The notes below the pieces were generated by a model. It worked only from the letters and a program-made list of their open reading frames with translations. It did no database searches and had not been told where the DNA came from. A stretch of 64,000 nt of DNA from positions 1 to 64,000 of the forward strand of contig NZ_LZTB01000136.1 of the NCBI RefSeq assembly GCF_001665685.1, written 5' to 3'. This document shows, piece after piece, positions 26,227 to 33,962 of this stretch. Source of the stretch: Mycobacterium sp. 852013-50091_SCH5140682 (lineage in GTDB: Bacteria > Actinomycetota > Actinomycetes > Mycobacteriales > Mycobacteriaceae). Each line of letters starts with the position of its first letter. Position 1 is the first letter of the stretch. The position numbers were made by a program, and so were the translations under genes.

Positions 26227-27491
26227 CCATCGCGACCGAAACCGCCGCCGCACTGAGTCCGCTCGACGACGCCCGCTCCCAGCTGCGTGAGGCGACGACG
26301 ATCCTCGGCTACGACGACGGCGTCTACAACGTGCTGGCCACCCCGCGCCGTGAGGTCACCGTCAGCATCCCGCTGCGCCGGGACAACGGCGACATCGAGC
26401 TGCTCATCGGACATCGCGTGCAGCACAACGTATCCCGCGGCCCGGCCAAGGGTGGTCTGCGCTACTCGCCGGACGTCACCCTCGACGAGGTGCGGGCACT
26501 GGCGATGTGGATGACGTGGAAGTGCGCCCTGCTCGACGTGCCGTACGGCGGCGCCAAGGGCGGGGTCCGCATCGACCCGCGGCAGTACAGCACTGCCGAA
26601 CTCGAGCGCGTCACGCGGCGCTACACCAGCGAGATCAGCCCGCTGATCGGCCCGGCCCACGACATCCCGGCACCCGACGTGGGCACCGACGAGAACACCA
26701 TGGCCTGGCTGATGGACACCTACTCGGTGCAGAAGGGCCACACCGTCCTCGGCGTCACCACCGGCAAGCCGGTGAGCCTCGGCGGATCCCTCGGCCGGGC
26801 CACCGCGACCTCCCGCGGTGTGGTGCACGTGGCGCTGGCCGCGATGCGCTCGCGTGGCATCACCGTCGACGGATCAACCGCTGCCGTACAGGGTTTCGGC
26901 AAGGTCGGCAGCCACGCCGCCCGATTCCTCTTCGACGAGGGGGTCCGGGTGGTCGCGGTGTCCGACCAGTACGGTGCCGTGGCCAACGCCACCGGACTCG
27001 ACGTGCCGGCCCTCGAAGACCACGTCGCCGCGACCGGCTCGGTGGTCGGCTTCCCCGGCGCGAGTGAGATCTCCGGCGCCGACCTGCTGGAGAGTGACGT
27101 CGACCTGCTGGTACCCGCCGCCATCGAAGGCGTGATCACCGCCGCCAACGCGCACCGGATCCGGGCGCAGGTCGTGGTGGAGGGCGCCAACGGCCCCACC
27201 ACGCCCGAGGCTGACCTGGTGCTCAACGATGCCGGTCGTCTTGTGGTGCCCGACATCCTGGCCAACGCCGGCGGTGTGATCGTCTCGTACTTCGAATGGG
27301 TGCAGGCCAACCAGGCGTACTGGTGGCGGGCCGACGAAGTCGAGTCACGGCTGGCCGAGCGCATGCTCACCGCGTGGGACGAGGTCTCCTCGCACGCCAC
27401 CAAATTGAACCTTCCCCTGCGTACGGCGGCCACCTGCCTGGCCGTTGAACGCGTCGCCCAGGCCGCGCAGCTGCGTGGGCTCTACCCCTAG
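26223..27491 (+). CDS. Glu/Leu/Phe/Val-type dehydrogenase (glutamate dehydrogenase)
   Basis: A 422-residue hexameric-class dehydrogenase. The catalytic stretch LDVPYGGAKGGVRIDP has K112, the substrate-side region is RGPAKGGLRYSP, and the NAD fold is VQGFGKVGSHAARF. It oxidises glutamate to 2-oxoglutarate and ammonia. Placed between gabT and gabD with a 4-base overlap, it would regenerate the 2-oxoglutarate that GabT consumes. The small NAD-type class rather than the 180-kDa class is evident from length. Confidence 0.9.
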   Translation: MTIATETAAALSPLDDARSQLREATTILGYDDGVYNVLATPRREVTVSIPLRRDNGDIELLIGHRVQHNVSRGPAKGGLRYSPDVTLDEVRALAMWMTWKCALLDVPYGGAKGGVRIDPRQYSTAELERVTRRYTSEISPLIGPAHDIPAPDVGTDENTMAWLMDTYSVQKGHTVLGVTTGKPVSLGGSLGRATATSRGVVHVALAAMRSRGITVDGSTAAVQGFGKVGSHAARFLFDEGVRVVAVSDQYGAVANATGLDVPALEDHVAATGSVVGFPGASEISGADLLESDVDLLVPAAIEGVITAANAHRIRAQVVVEGANGPTTPEADLVLNDAGRLVVPDILANAGGVIVSYFEWVQANQAYWWRADEVESRLAERMLTAWDEVSSHATKLNLPLRTAATCLAVERVAQAAQLRGLYP

Positions 27492-27501
27492 GAAGCCGAC
27501 C

Positions 27502-28956
27502 GTGAACTACCAGAAAGCCATCGCCGAACTCGACGCCAAACACGGCATCCTGATCGACGGCCGGGCGCACGGCACCGCAACCACTTTCGAGGTGTACGAC
27601 CCGGCGAACGGGTCCGTCATCGCCGATGTGTCCGACGGTACGGTGGCCGACGCCACGGCCGCAGTCGACGCCGCACACCGGGCCTTCCGGTCCTGGGCGG
27701 CCATGGCGCCGCGCAACCGCAGCGAAATCCTGCGCTGCGCATACGATCTCATGATCGCCGACGCCGACCGCCTGGTCACGCTGATTTGCGCCGAGAACGG
27801 CAAGCCGCAGGCCGATGCCCGTGCCGAGGTCATGTACGCCGCCGAGTTCTTCCGCTGGTTCAGCGAGGAAGCGGTGCGTACCGACGGCGGCTACGGAATG
27901 AGCCCCGCCGGCGCGGCCCGTACCTTGGTGACGCACAAGCCGGTTGGGGTGGCCGCATTGGTGACGCCGTGGAACTTCCCGGCTGCCATGGCAACTCGCA
28001 AGATCGCTCCCGCGCTGGCCGCGGGCTGCACGGTGGTGCTCAAGCCTGCTGCCGAAACCCCGTTGACCGCCTTGGCGATCGCGCGGATCCTGTCCGACGC
28101 AGGCGTGCCCGAGGGTGTCGTCAACGTGGTGCCCACCACCGACGCCGGGGCCGTGGTGTCGGCCTGGCTCGAGGACGAGCGGGTCCGCAAGATCTCGTTC
28201 ACCGGGTCCACCGGCATCGGCCGGGTGCTGCTCAAGCAGGCTGCCGATCGAATCGTCAACGCCAGCATGGAACTCGGCGGCAATGCGCCGTTCGTGGTGA
28301 CCGCTGACGCCGACATCGAGGCCGCCGTGCGGGGCGCGATGATCGCCAAGTTCCGCGGTGGCGGACAGGCCTGCACCGCGGCCAACCGGTTCTATGTGCA
28401 CGCCGCGGTGGTCGACGAGTTCGTCGCCCGCTTCGGCGCCGAGGTCGCCGCGTTGCGGGTCGGCCCGGCCGCTGATCCGGCGTCACAGGTCGGACCGCTG
28501 GTCAGCCCCAAGGCTGCCGAGCGGGTGCGTGGCGCTATCGAGGCCGCGGTCGCCGACGGCGCCACGATCGCCGCACAGGCCAAGGCGCCCACCGATGGTT
28601 GGTACGTCGCGCCGACGCTGCTCACCGGGGTCGCTCCCGACGCGCGGATCCTCGCCGACGAGATCTTCGGACCCGTCGCGCCGGTGGTCGTCTGGGAGGA
28701 TCAGGACGAGCTGCTTCGCTTGGTCAACGACACCGAATATGGTTTGGCCGCATACGTTTACGCGGGTCGCCTGCAGGATGCCCTGCGGCTGGCCGAGTCC
28801 ATCGATGCCGGCATGGTCGGCATCAACCGGGGTATCGTCTCGGATCCCTCGGCACCGTTCGGTGGCATGAAGCAGAGCGGTCTCGGGCGCGAGGGCGCTC
28901 GCGAAGGCCTGCACGAGTTCCAGGAGACGCAGTACTTCAGCGTGGCGTTCGACTGA
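27502..28956 (+). CDS. gabD: Succinate-semialdehyde dehydrogenase
   Basis: A 484-residue aldehyde dehydrogenase with the GabD signatures WNFPAAMATRKIAPALAAGC, ELGGNAPFVV and GGQACTAANR (nucleophile C291). It oxidises succinate semialdehyde to succinate with NAD(P). The start is GTG 27502, six bases after AGGAAG, which itself overlaps the stop of the previous gene; the longer reading from 27445 would overlap that gene and is rejected. Last gene of the operon. Its 3' end overlaps the convergent alcohol dehydrogenase gene by 20 bases. Confidence 0.92.
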   Translation: MNYQKAIAELDAKHGILIDGRAHGTATTFEVYDPANGSVIADVSDGTVADATAAVDAAHRAFRSWAAMAPRNRSEILRCAYDLMIADADRLVTLICAENGKPQADARAEVMYAAEFFRWFSEEAVRTDGGYGMSPAGAARTLVTHKPVGVAALVTPWNFPAAMATRKIAPALAAGCTVVLKPAAETPLTALAIARILSDAGVPEGVVNVVPTTDAGAVVSAWLEDERVRKISFTGSTGIGRVLLKQAADRIVNASMELGGNAPFVVTADADIEAAVRGAMIAKFRGGGQACTAANRFYVHAAVVDEFVARFGAEVAALRVGPAADPASQVGPLVSPKAAERVRGAIEAAVADGATIAAQAKAPTDGWYVAPTLLTGVAPDARILADEIFGPVAPVVVWEDQDELLRLVNDTEYGLAAYVYAGRLQDALRLAESIDAGMVGINRGIVSDPSAPFGGMKQSGLGREGAREGLHEFQETQYFSVAFD

Positions 28957-30070
28957 TCCGCGGCCGCTGCAGCACGAGCTTGGTGGTGTGGGCCCGGTAG
29001 GCCTCTGGGGCGTCGTCCCAGTCGGCAGTCAACGTCGTGATCTCTTCTGCCGGGAACTCGTGCTGCACAACGAAATCGAGGAGATCCGGCAACACCGGCC
29101 GGACATGTGATACGCCGATCTGCAGCGTGGCGTCGTTGGCGTACATGTGCATGAGCGGGACCTTGGTGCCCGGGGGTAGGTAGTAGCCCACCGGACGGCA
29201 GATGCCTCCAGGTGCCAAGGCCCGTAGCGCAAGGTCGACTCCGGCTGCGCTGGAGGTGCCTTCGACGACGACGTCGTAGTCGCGGCGGGGAAGGTCGGCG
29301 GCGGTGCGCTTGCCCTTACCGACGGCGTGCACTCTGGCGCCCAACTTGTCGGCGATCGTCAGTCGTTCGGTGCGGTCGTCGACGTAATCGACCTCGCCTC
29401 CGAGGCGTACCGCCAGACCCGCGGCGTACAGCGCAATGCTCTGAGCCGCACCGCCGAGGATGAGCACCCGGCCTCCCGGCCGGATTTGCAGCGGCGGGGC
29501 GACGCATCGCCACGCGTCGGCGAGGTTGTCGCTTGCCGCGGCGACGCGCAGCGGGTCCACGCCGTCGGGCACCCGCACAAGCATGTGGTCAGCGAACGGA
29601 ATGCGCAGGGTATCGGCGACCATGCCGCCCCATGGACCGCTTGCCGGACCAAACCCGAACGCGGCCAACGTCGTCGATCTCGTCGTCGAGCATTTGGCGG
29701 TGAGCCCGCGCAGACATTCGAGGCAACTGCCGCACGACACGGCCCACGGCACGATGCCCACGTCGCCCCGCTGCAGACCGCTGACCTCCGGCCCCACGTC
29801 GAGGATCTCGGCGACACACTCGTGCCCGATGCCGAATGGTCCGCGGAACGGCACCGCCCCGCAGATGCTTGCCACGATGGGGTCGACAAGGCCTACCCGC
29901 ATCCCGACCTGCATGGCTCTCGACACATGCCGGTGGATCGGCATGGTGTCGCCGTCGCAGCGGCCGGCGACGAATGGTCGCACCAGCGCGTCACCTGGTT
30001 CGGACAATGCCGGTTCGGGACGCTCGCGCCAGGCGAGGCGGCCGGTCCGAATGAACTGCAACTCGCGCAT
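28937..30070 (-). CDS. Zinc-dependent alcohol dehydrogenase family protein
   Basis: A 377-residue MDR-family enzyme. The catalytic-zinc ligands are probably C38 and H83-E84 (GHE), and the structural-zinc cysteines are C113, C116, C119 and C127 (CGSCLECLRGLTAKC). The nucleotide-binding loop is atypical (ILGGAAQSIALYAAG rather than GxGxxG), so cofactor binding may differ. The substrate is unknown. It is divergent from a TetR gene, with two copies of a 16-bp operator in the 74-base gap, so it is very likely the target of that repressor. Confidence 0.8.
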   Translation of the reverse strand: MRELQFIRTGRLAWRERPEPALSEPGDALVRPFVAGRCDGDTMPIHRHVSRAMQVGMRVGLVDPIVASICGAVPFRGPFGIGHECVAEILDVGPEVSGLQRGDVGIVPWAVSCGSCLECLRGLTAKCSTTRSTTLAAFGFGPASGPWGGMVADTLRIPFADHMLVRVPDGVDPLRVAAASDNLADAWRCVAPPLQIRPGGRVLILGGAAQSIALYAAGLAVRLGGEVDYVDDRTERLTIADKLGARVHAVGKGKRTAADLPRRDYDVVVEGTSSAAGVDLALRALAPGGICRPVGYYLPPGTKVPLMHMYANDATLQIGVSHVRPVLPDLLDFVVQHEFPAEEITTLTADWDDAPEAYRAHTTKLVLQRPRISRTPR

Positions 30071-30078
30071 CAGACTCC

Positions 30079-30094
30079 TATGACGATCGTTATA
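30079..30094. promoter_or_regulatory. TetR operator copy 1 (adh-proximal)
   Basis: TATGACGATCGTTATA is a 16-bp palindrome with a single mismatched pair. It lies nine bases upstream of the alcohol dehydrogenase ATG and contains TATAAC-like -10 sequences on both strands. Confidence 0.7.
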
Positions 30095-30112
30095 ACACCA
30101 GGCACGCTAGAC

Positions 30113-30128
30113 TATGACGGTCGTTATA
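30113..30128. promoter_or_regulatory. TetR operator copy 2 (tetR-proximal)
   Basis: TATGACGGTCGTTATA differs from the first copy by one base. The two centres are 34 bp apart, about three helical turns. This copy lies just upstream of the AGGAGG of the TetR gene, so binding would also repress the regulator itself. Confidence 0.7.
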
Positions 30129-30144
30129 GACAAGGAGGTCGGGG

Positions 30145-30717
30145 ATGTCGGAAGCTGCGGGGGACGCGCGGGCCCGCCTGGTCGCGGGTACCGCCGACAT
30201 GCTCAGGCGGCGGGGGCTCAATGCTGCGAGTGTGCGTGAGCTGGCCAAGCATGCCGACGCCCCGCTGGGCTCGACCTACCACTACTTTCCCGGCGGCAAG
30301 TACCAGCTTGCGGCCGAAGCGGTGCGGTGGGCCGATGAGCGCACCGCCCGGGCGCTCGCCCAGGCGATGGCTGCGGGGCCGCGCGAGGGGCTGGCGACAT
30401 TTCTTGCCATGTGGCGCAAGATCCTGGTCGACAGCGAGTTCCGGGCCGGATGCCCCGTGCTTGCCGTGTGCATCGACGACGTGCCGGATGAGGACAGCGC
30501 GCCGCGCGAAGCGGCGGTCTTCGCGTTCAGCAACTGGGTGTCCATCCTCACCTCAGCCCTGCGGGAAAACGGCTGGGAGCGTGAAGATGCGACGGGGACG
30601 GCAACGTTGATCGTCGCCGCGGTCGAGGGAGCGGTCGCGATGTGCCGTGCGGAGCGCAGCACCGACCCGCTGGACCGGGTGGGGGAGCGACTGCTTCGGG
30701 TGCTGACCCGCGATTAG
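30145..30717 (+). CDS. TetR family regulator, LmrA/YxaF-like
   Basis: A 190-residue repressor. The HTH reads AASVRELAKHADAPLGSTYH followed by YYFPGGKYQLAAEA-type sequence, and the FRAGCPVLAV stretch in the ligand domain is typical of the LmrA/YxaF group. Strong Shine-Dalgarno (AAGGAGG). Divergent from the alcohol dehydrogenase, with twin operators between. Its stop overlaps the stop of the convergent TetR gene by four bases. The inducer is unknown. Confidence 0.86.
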   Translation: MSEAAGDARARLVAGTADMLRRRGLNAASVRELAKHADAPLGSTYHYFPGGKYQLAAEAVRWADERTARALAQAMAAGPREGLATFLAMWRKILVDSEFRAGCPVLAVCIDDVPDEDSAPREAAVFAFSNWVSILTSALRENGWEREDATGTATLIVAAVEGAVAMCRAERSTDPLDRVGERLLRVLTRD

Positions 30718-31319
30718 CGGTTCTCCAGGTACGCGACGATCGCGTTGGACAGGCCGCGCCGTGCCTCGTCGAGGTCGATGTAGGTGCCCAGTTGCCGTTC
30801 TGAGGTGATGCCGCGCATGGCGCCCGGGATGAACAGTGCCACCTCCCGCACCCGGGCCGGGTCGACGTCGAGGTCGGCAAATGCCTTCTGGCAGTCCTCG
30901 ATCCACGTCCGCTGCCACGACGCGAGCTCGGCGGCGGTCTCGGGGTAGAGGCGTTCCAACTCGGTCCTGTCCCGAGGTAGTGCGGCGCGTAGGTTCTCGA
31001 TCGCGCGGGAGTCGGTGGCGGTCAACCCGTCGTACATGACGTCGAGAATGCCTGCGACGCGTTGCCGCAACGTTCCGTGCGGGACGGCGTGCGACGGCAT
31101 CTTCCCCCGGCGTTCTGCGGTGTACCGCAACACCGCCGCCCACAGGCCGTCGATGTCGCCGAACTGGTACTTGACCGTGCCCCACGTGGCGCCCGCATCC
31201 TTGGCGATGCGGTTGCCCGACACCGAGCCGGGGGCGCCCGAGGCCAGCGCGTGGACTGCGGCGTCCAGCATGCTCTCTCGGCCGGCCTGGCCACGCCGGT
31301 TGGTGCGCCGCTCGGTCAT
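30714..31319 (-). CDS. TetR family regulator divergent from Rieske oxygenase
   Basis: A 201-residue TetR protein starting MTERRTNRRGQ. The HTH region is GSVSGNRIAKDAGATWGTVK and the ligand domain is unassigned. The start at 31319 matches family length; the longer reading is rejected. The 57-base gap to the divergent Rieske gene contains the promoter of that gene, so control of the oxygenase by this repressor is likely, although no clean palindrome is visible there. Confidence 0.82.
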   Translation of the reverse strand: MTERRTNRRGQAGRESMLDAAVHALASGAPGSVSGNRIAKDAGATWGTVKYQFGDIDGLWAAVLRYTAERRGKMPSHAVPHGTLRQRVAGILDVMYDGLTATDSRAIENLRAALPRDRTELERLYPETAAELASWQRTWIEDCQKAFADLDVDPARVREVALFIPGAMRGITSERQLGTYIDLDEARRGLSNAIVAYLENR

Positions 31320-31340
31320 CCCCGGGATGTTACGCGAGTA

Positions 31341-31370
31341 TTGACTTTTGATAGAACCCTCTGTGATTCT
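31341..31370 (+). promoter_or_regulatory. Promoter of a predicted leaderless Rieske transcript
   Basis: -35 TTGACT (31341-31346) and extended -10 TGATTCT (hexamer 31365-31370) have an 18-bp spacer. The -10 ends six bases before the ATG at 31377, so transcription should start at or next to the A of the start codon. There is no Shine-Dalgarno. Confidence 0.6.
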
Positions 31371-31376
31371 TGGTCT

Positions 31377-32363
31377 ATGGCAAAACCGCCGTTGTCGATG
31401 AAACCGACAGGCTGGTTCCAGGTGGCGTGGTCGGACGAGATCGGTGCGGGCGAGGTGCACCCGATGAAGTACTTCGATCGCGAAATGGTCGCTTGGCGAA
31501 CGCAATCCGGACAGTTGACGGTGATGGACGCCTATTGTGAACACCTCGGCGCGCACCTGGGCTACGGCGGGCATGTCGAGGGCGAGGCCATCCAATGCCC
31601 GTTCCACGGCTGGCAGTGGAACCACGAAGGCCGCAACGTCTGTATCCCGTACCAGGACCGCCCCAACCGCGGCCGCCGCATACGCACCTACCCGGTGGCC
31701 GAACGCAATGCATCGGTCTACATCTGGCATGACGTCGAAGGGCGCGAGCCGTACTTCGAGGTGCCCGACATCTTCGCCGACTTCGTCGAGCCGGACCCCA
31801 AGACCTCAGCCGACTACTACCCGCAGCAGCGGTTGTTCCGTCGGGGTCTGGAACTTCATCCCCAGTATGTGCTCGAAAACGGCGTCGACTTCGCGCATTT
31901 CAAGTTTGTGCACCAGACGCCGATCGTGCCTGTGTTCACCCGCCACGACTTCGCTGAACCCTGGTCCCATGTCGATTTCACCATCACCTTCGAAGGCGAC
32001 GACGCGCAGAAGATCGAGGATGTCAACAGCGGCGTCGAGGCCATCAACGGCGGGCTGGGCATCGCGGTGACCAAGAGCTGGGGCATGATCGACAACCGCA
32101 CGATCTCAGCGGTCACCCCGGTCGACGACCGCACCTGCGACGTGCGCTTCATGGTCTACATCGGCCGGACTCCCGGCCGCGACGACGAGAAGACCGCCGC
32201 GCGGGCTCAGCTGTTCGGCGACGAAGTGATCCGGCAGTTCACCCAGGACATCCACATCTGGTCGCACCAACGGTATTCGGACCCGCCGGCCTTGGCCTCT
32301 GCCGAGTACGAGGGCTTCACGGCGATCCGGAAGTGGGCCGCGCAGTTCTATCCCCCCGAGTGA
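31377..32363 (+). CDS. Rieske non-heme iron oxygenase, alpha-subunit type
   Basis: A 328-residue oxygenase. The Rieske [2Fe-2S] ligands are C54-x-H56 (YCEHLGAHLG) and C74-x2-H77 (CPFHGW). The mononuclear iron site is ENGVDFAHFKFVH (D171, H174, H179). It resembles the KshA/sterol-desaturase branch of Rieske oxygenases, which hydroxylate or desaturate hydrophobic ring compounds. No ferredoxin reductase gene is adjacent, so the reductase must be encoded elsewhere. The stop lies inside the left arm of a long hairpin, and the DapB-like gene follows. Confidence 0.85.
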   Translation: MAKPPLSMKPTGWFQVAWSDEIGAGEVHPMKYFDREMVAWRTQSGQLTVMDAYCEHLGAHLGYGGHVEGEAIQCPFHGWQWNHEGRNVCIPYQDRPNRGRRIRTYPVAERNASVYIWHDVEGREPYFEVPDIFADFVEPDPKTSADYYPQQRLFRRGLELHPQYVLENGVDFAHFKFVHQTPIVPVFTRHDFAEPWSHVDFTITFEGDDAQKIEDVNSGVEAINGGLGIAVTKSWGMIDNRTISAVTPVDDRTCDVRFMVYIGRTPGRDDEKTAARAQLFGDEVIRQFTQDIHIWSHQRYSDPPALASAEYEGFTAIRKWAAQFYPPE

Positions 32364-32410
32364 TTTGTGGAGTTTTACCCGTCACCAGCACGGCTGCAAC
32401 TCCACAAATC
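32362..32410 (+). repeat. Perfect 13-bp inverted repeat after Rieske gene
   Basis: GATTTGTGGAGTT (32362-32374) and AACTCCACAAATC (32398-32410) pair perfectly around a 23-base loop. The left arm includes the stop codon of the Rieske gene, and the right arm ends 26 bases before the next ATG. There is no T-tract, so it is not a canonical terminator; it may attenuate, stabilise mRNA or belong to a dispersed palindrome family. Confidence 0.8.
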
Positions 32411-32436
32411 GCCGGAAAAATAGAGAGAGGACTCCC

Positions 32437-33507
32437 ATGACAGTCCGCGTCTTCCAGGTGGCCACCGGCAACGTGGGCACCGAGATGATCAAGCGCATCG
32501 CCGCCCACCCCGATCTGACGCTGGTCGGATTACATTGCTACACAAAGGAAAAGATCGGCCGGGACGCCGGTGAGATCGCCGGGCTTGCCCCGAACGGCGT
32601 GATCGCCACCGGATCGGTCGACGAAATCATCGCCGCCAGACCGGATGTGGTCACGTTCCACGGCGTCTTCCCCGATGAGGACCTCTACGTCAAAGTTCTC
32701 GAGGCGGGCATCAACATCGTCACCACGGCCGACTGGATCACCGGCTGGCATCGCGATACCAACCATCCGCATCCCTCTGGCAGGAAGGTTTCGGAGCTCC
32801 TGGCGCAAGCCTGTGCCAAAGGTGGTGCGACGTTCTACGGCACCGGCATGAACCCCGGCCTGAATCAAATCCTCGGTGTGGTGTGCTCTGCCGACGTCGC
32901 CGAGATCACCAACGTCACCACCATCGAATCCGTCGACGTCTCATGCCACCACTCGGCGGACACCTGGAAAGAGGTCGGATACGGTCTGTCCGTTGATGAT
33001 CCACGACTGCCCGGCATGCTGGAGAAATACACCCGGGTGTTCGCCGACAGTGTGCTGTTGATGGCCGACTGCTTCGACGTGCAACTGGACGAAGTCACGT
33101 TCAGCTACGAGCTCGGCGCCTGCACCAAGGATGTCGACCTCGGCTGGTACCAGCTGCCCAAGGGCGCACTCGGCGGCAGCTACATCAAATACCAGGGGCT
33201 GGTCGACGGTGAGCCGAAGATCGAAACGCACCTCGAATGGCAGATGACCCCGCACACCGATCCCAGCTGGGACATCAAGGGCTGCTACATCACTCAGATC
33301 ATGGGTGACCCGTGCGTCTACAACAAGCACATGATCTTCCCGAAACCGGGCGTGGATCTGTCCGATCCGAGCAGCTTCGCATCGATCGGGATGACGGTCA
33401 CCGGGCTGCCCGCGCTCAATGCCATCGCATCGGTCGTCGCCGCGCCGCCCGGCTTGCTCACGAGCGCGGATCTACCACTGCGGGGTTTCGCCGGCCGGTT
33501 CAAATAG
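32437..33507 (+). CDS. DapB-like NAD(P)-dependent oxidoreductase (second copy)
   Basis: A 356-residue paralogue of the protein at 3402-4460. It shares the Rossmann start (VFQVATGNVGTEMIKRIAAH), YGTGMNPGLNQ and the closing GLPALNAIASVVAAPPGLLT pattern. The family includes amine dehydrogenases such as 2,4-diaminopentanoate dehydrogenase; the substrate is unknown. A GAGAGAGG Shine-Dalgarno lies just before the ATG. It is downstream of the Rieske gene, separated by a hairpin, suggesting a shared catabolic pathway. Confidence 0.76.
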   Translation: MTVRVFQVATGNVGTEMIKRIAAHPDLTLVGLHCYTKEKIGRDAGEIAGLAPNGVIATGSVDEIIAARPDVVTFHGVFPDEDLYVKVLEAGINIVTTADWITGWHRDTNHPHPSGRKVSELLAQACAKGGATFYGTGMNPGLNQILGVVCSADVAEITNVTTIESVDVSCHHSADTWKEVGYGLSVDDPRLPGMLEKYTRVFADSVLLMADCFDVQLDEVTFSYELGACTKDVDLGWYQLPKGALGGSYIKYQGLVDGEPKIETHLEWQMTPHTDPSWDIKGCYITQIMGDPCVYNKHMIFPKPGVDLSDPSSFASIGMTVTGLPALNAIASVVAAPPGLLTSADLPLRGFAGRFK

Positions 33508-33918
33508 GGAGGGGATGACCGGCTGCCACATCTGACCGTTGTTGAACGGTGTGGTGTGCAACGTCGCGCTCAACACGCACACGGCCGCGGACAGCAGGAA
33601 CGCCAGCATGACGAGAGCCATGACGATGACGACGAGTCCTTTGAGGCACTCCCGCTTGGCCCGCTCGAACTTGGCCAGAAATTCGTCATGCTTGAACTCG
33701 CTTGCCCAGACGGCGAACTCGACGTCGGTCAACTCCGCTTCGGAGGCGGGGGCGCCGGTGGCGATCTCGCGAAGACGGGCTGCGGCGATCCCGACACCGA
33801 CGTCCGCGAACCGGCGGCTCATCTGCCGTGCCTGTCGGCGACTCAGGCAGTGATCACGCATGTGCACCGGATGAGGCCAGTATCCCCATTCGCCGCCGTG
33901 CGCATTCGCCGACGCCAT
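33472..33918 (-). CDS. Hypothetical single-pass membrane protein
   Basis: A 148-residue protein with a hydrophilic, basic N-terminal half and one strong membrane helix near residues 93-118 (GLVVIVMALVMLAFLLSAAV). No family is recognised. It converges on the DapB-like gene and overlaps its 3' end by 36 bases. The coding frame is supported by absence of alternatives and by the clean membrane helix. Confidence 0.55.
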   Translation of the reverse strand: MASANAHGGEWGYWPHPVHMRDHCLSRRQARQMSRRFADVGVGIAAARLREIATGAPASEAELTDVEFAVWASEFKHDEFLAKFERAKRECLKGLVVIVMALVMLAFLLSAAVCVLSATLHTTPFNNGQMWQPVIPSLFEPAGETPQW

Positions 33919-33962
33919 AGTTTGCCCAGTTTACGTCTGAGGTGGTGCCTTCGACAGGTCGT

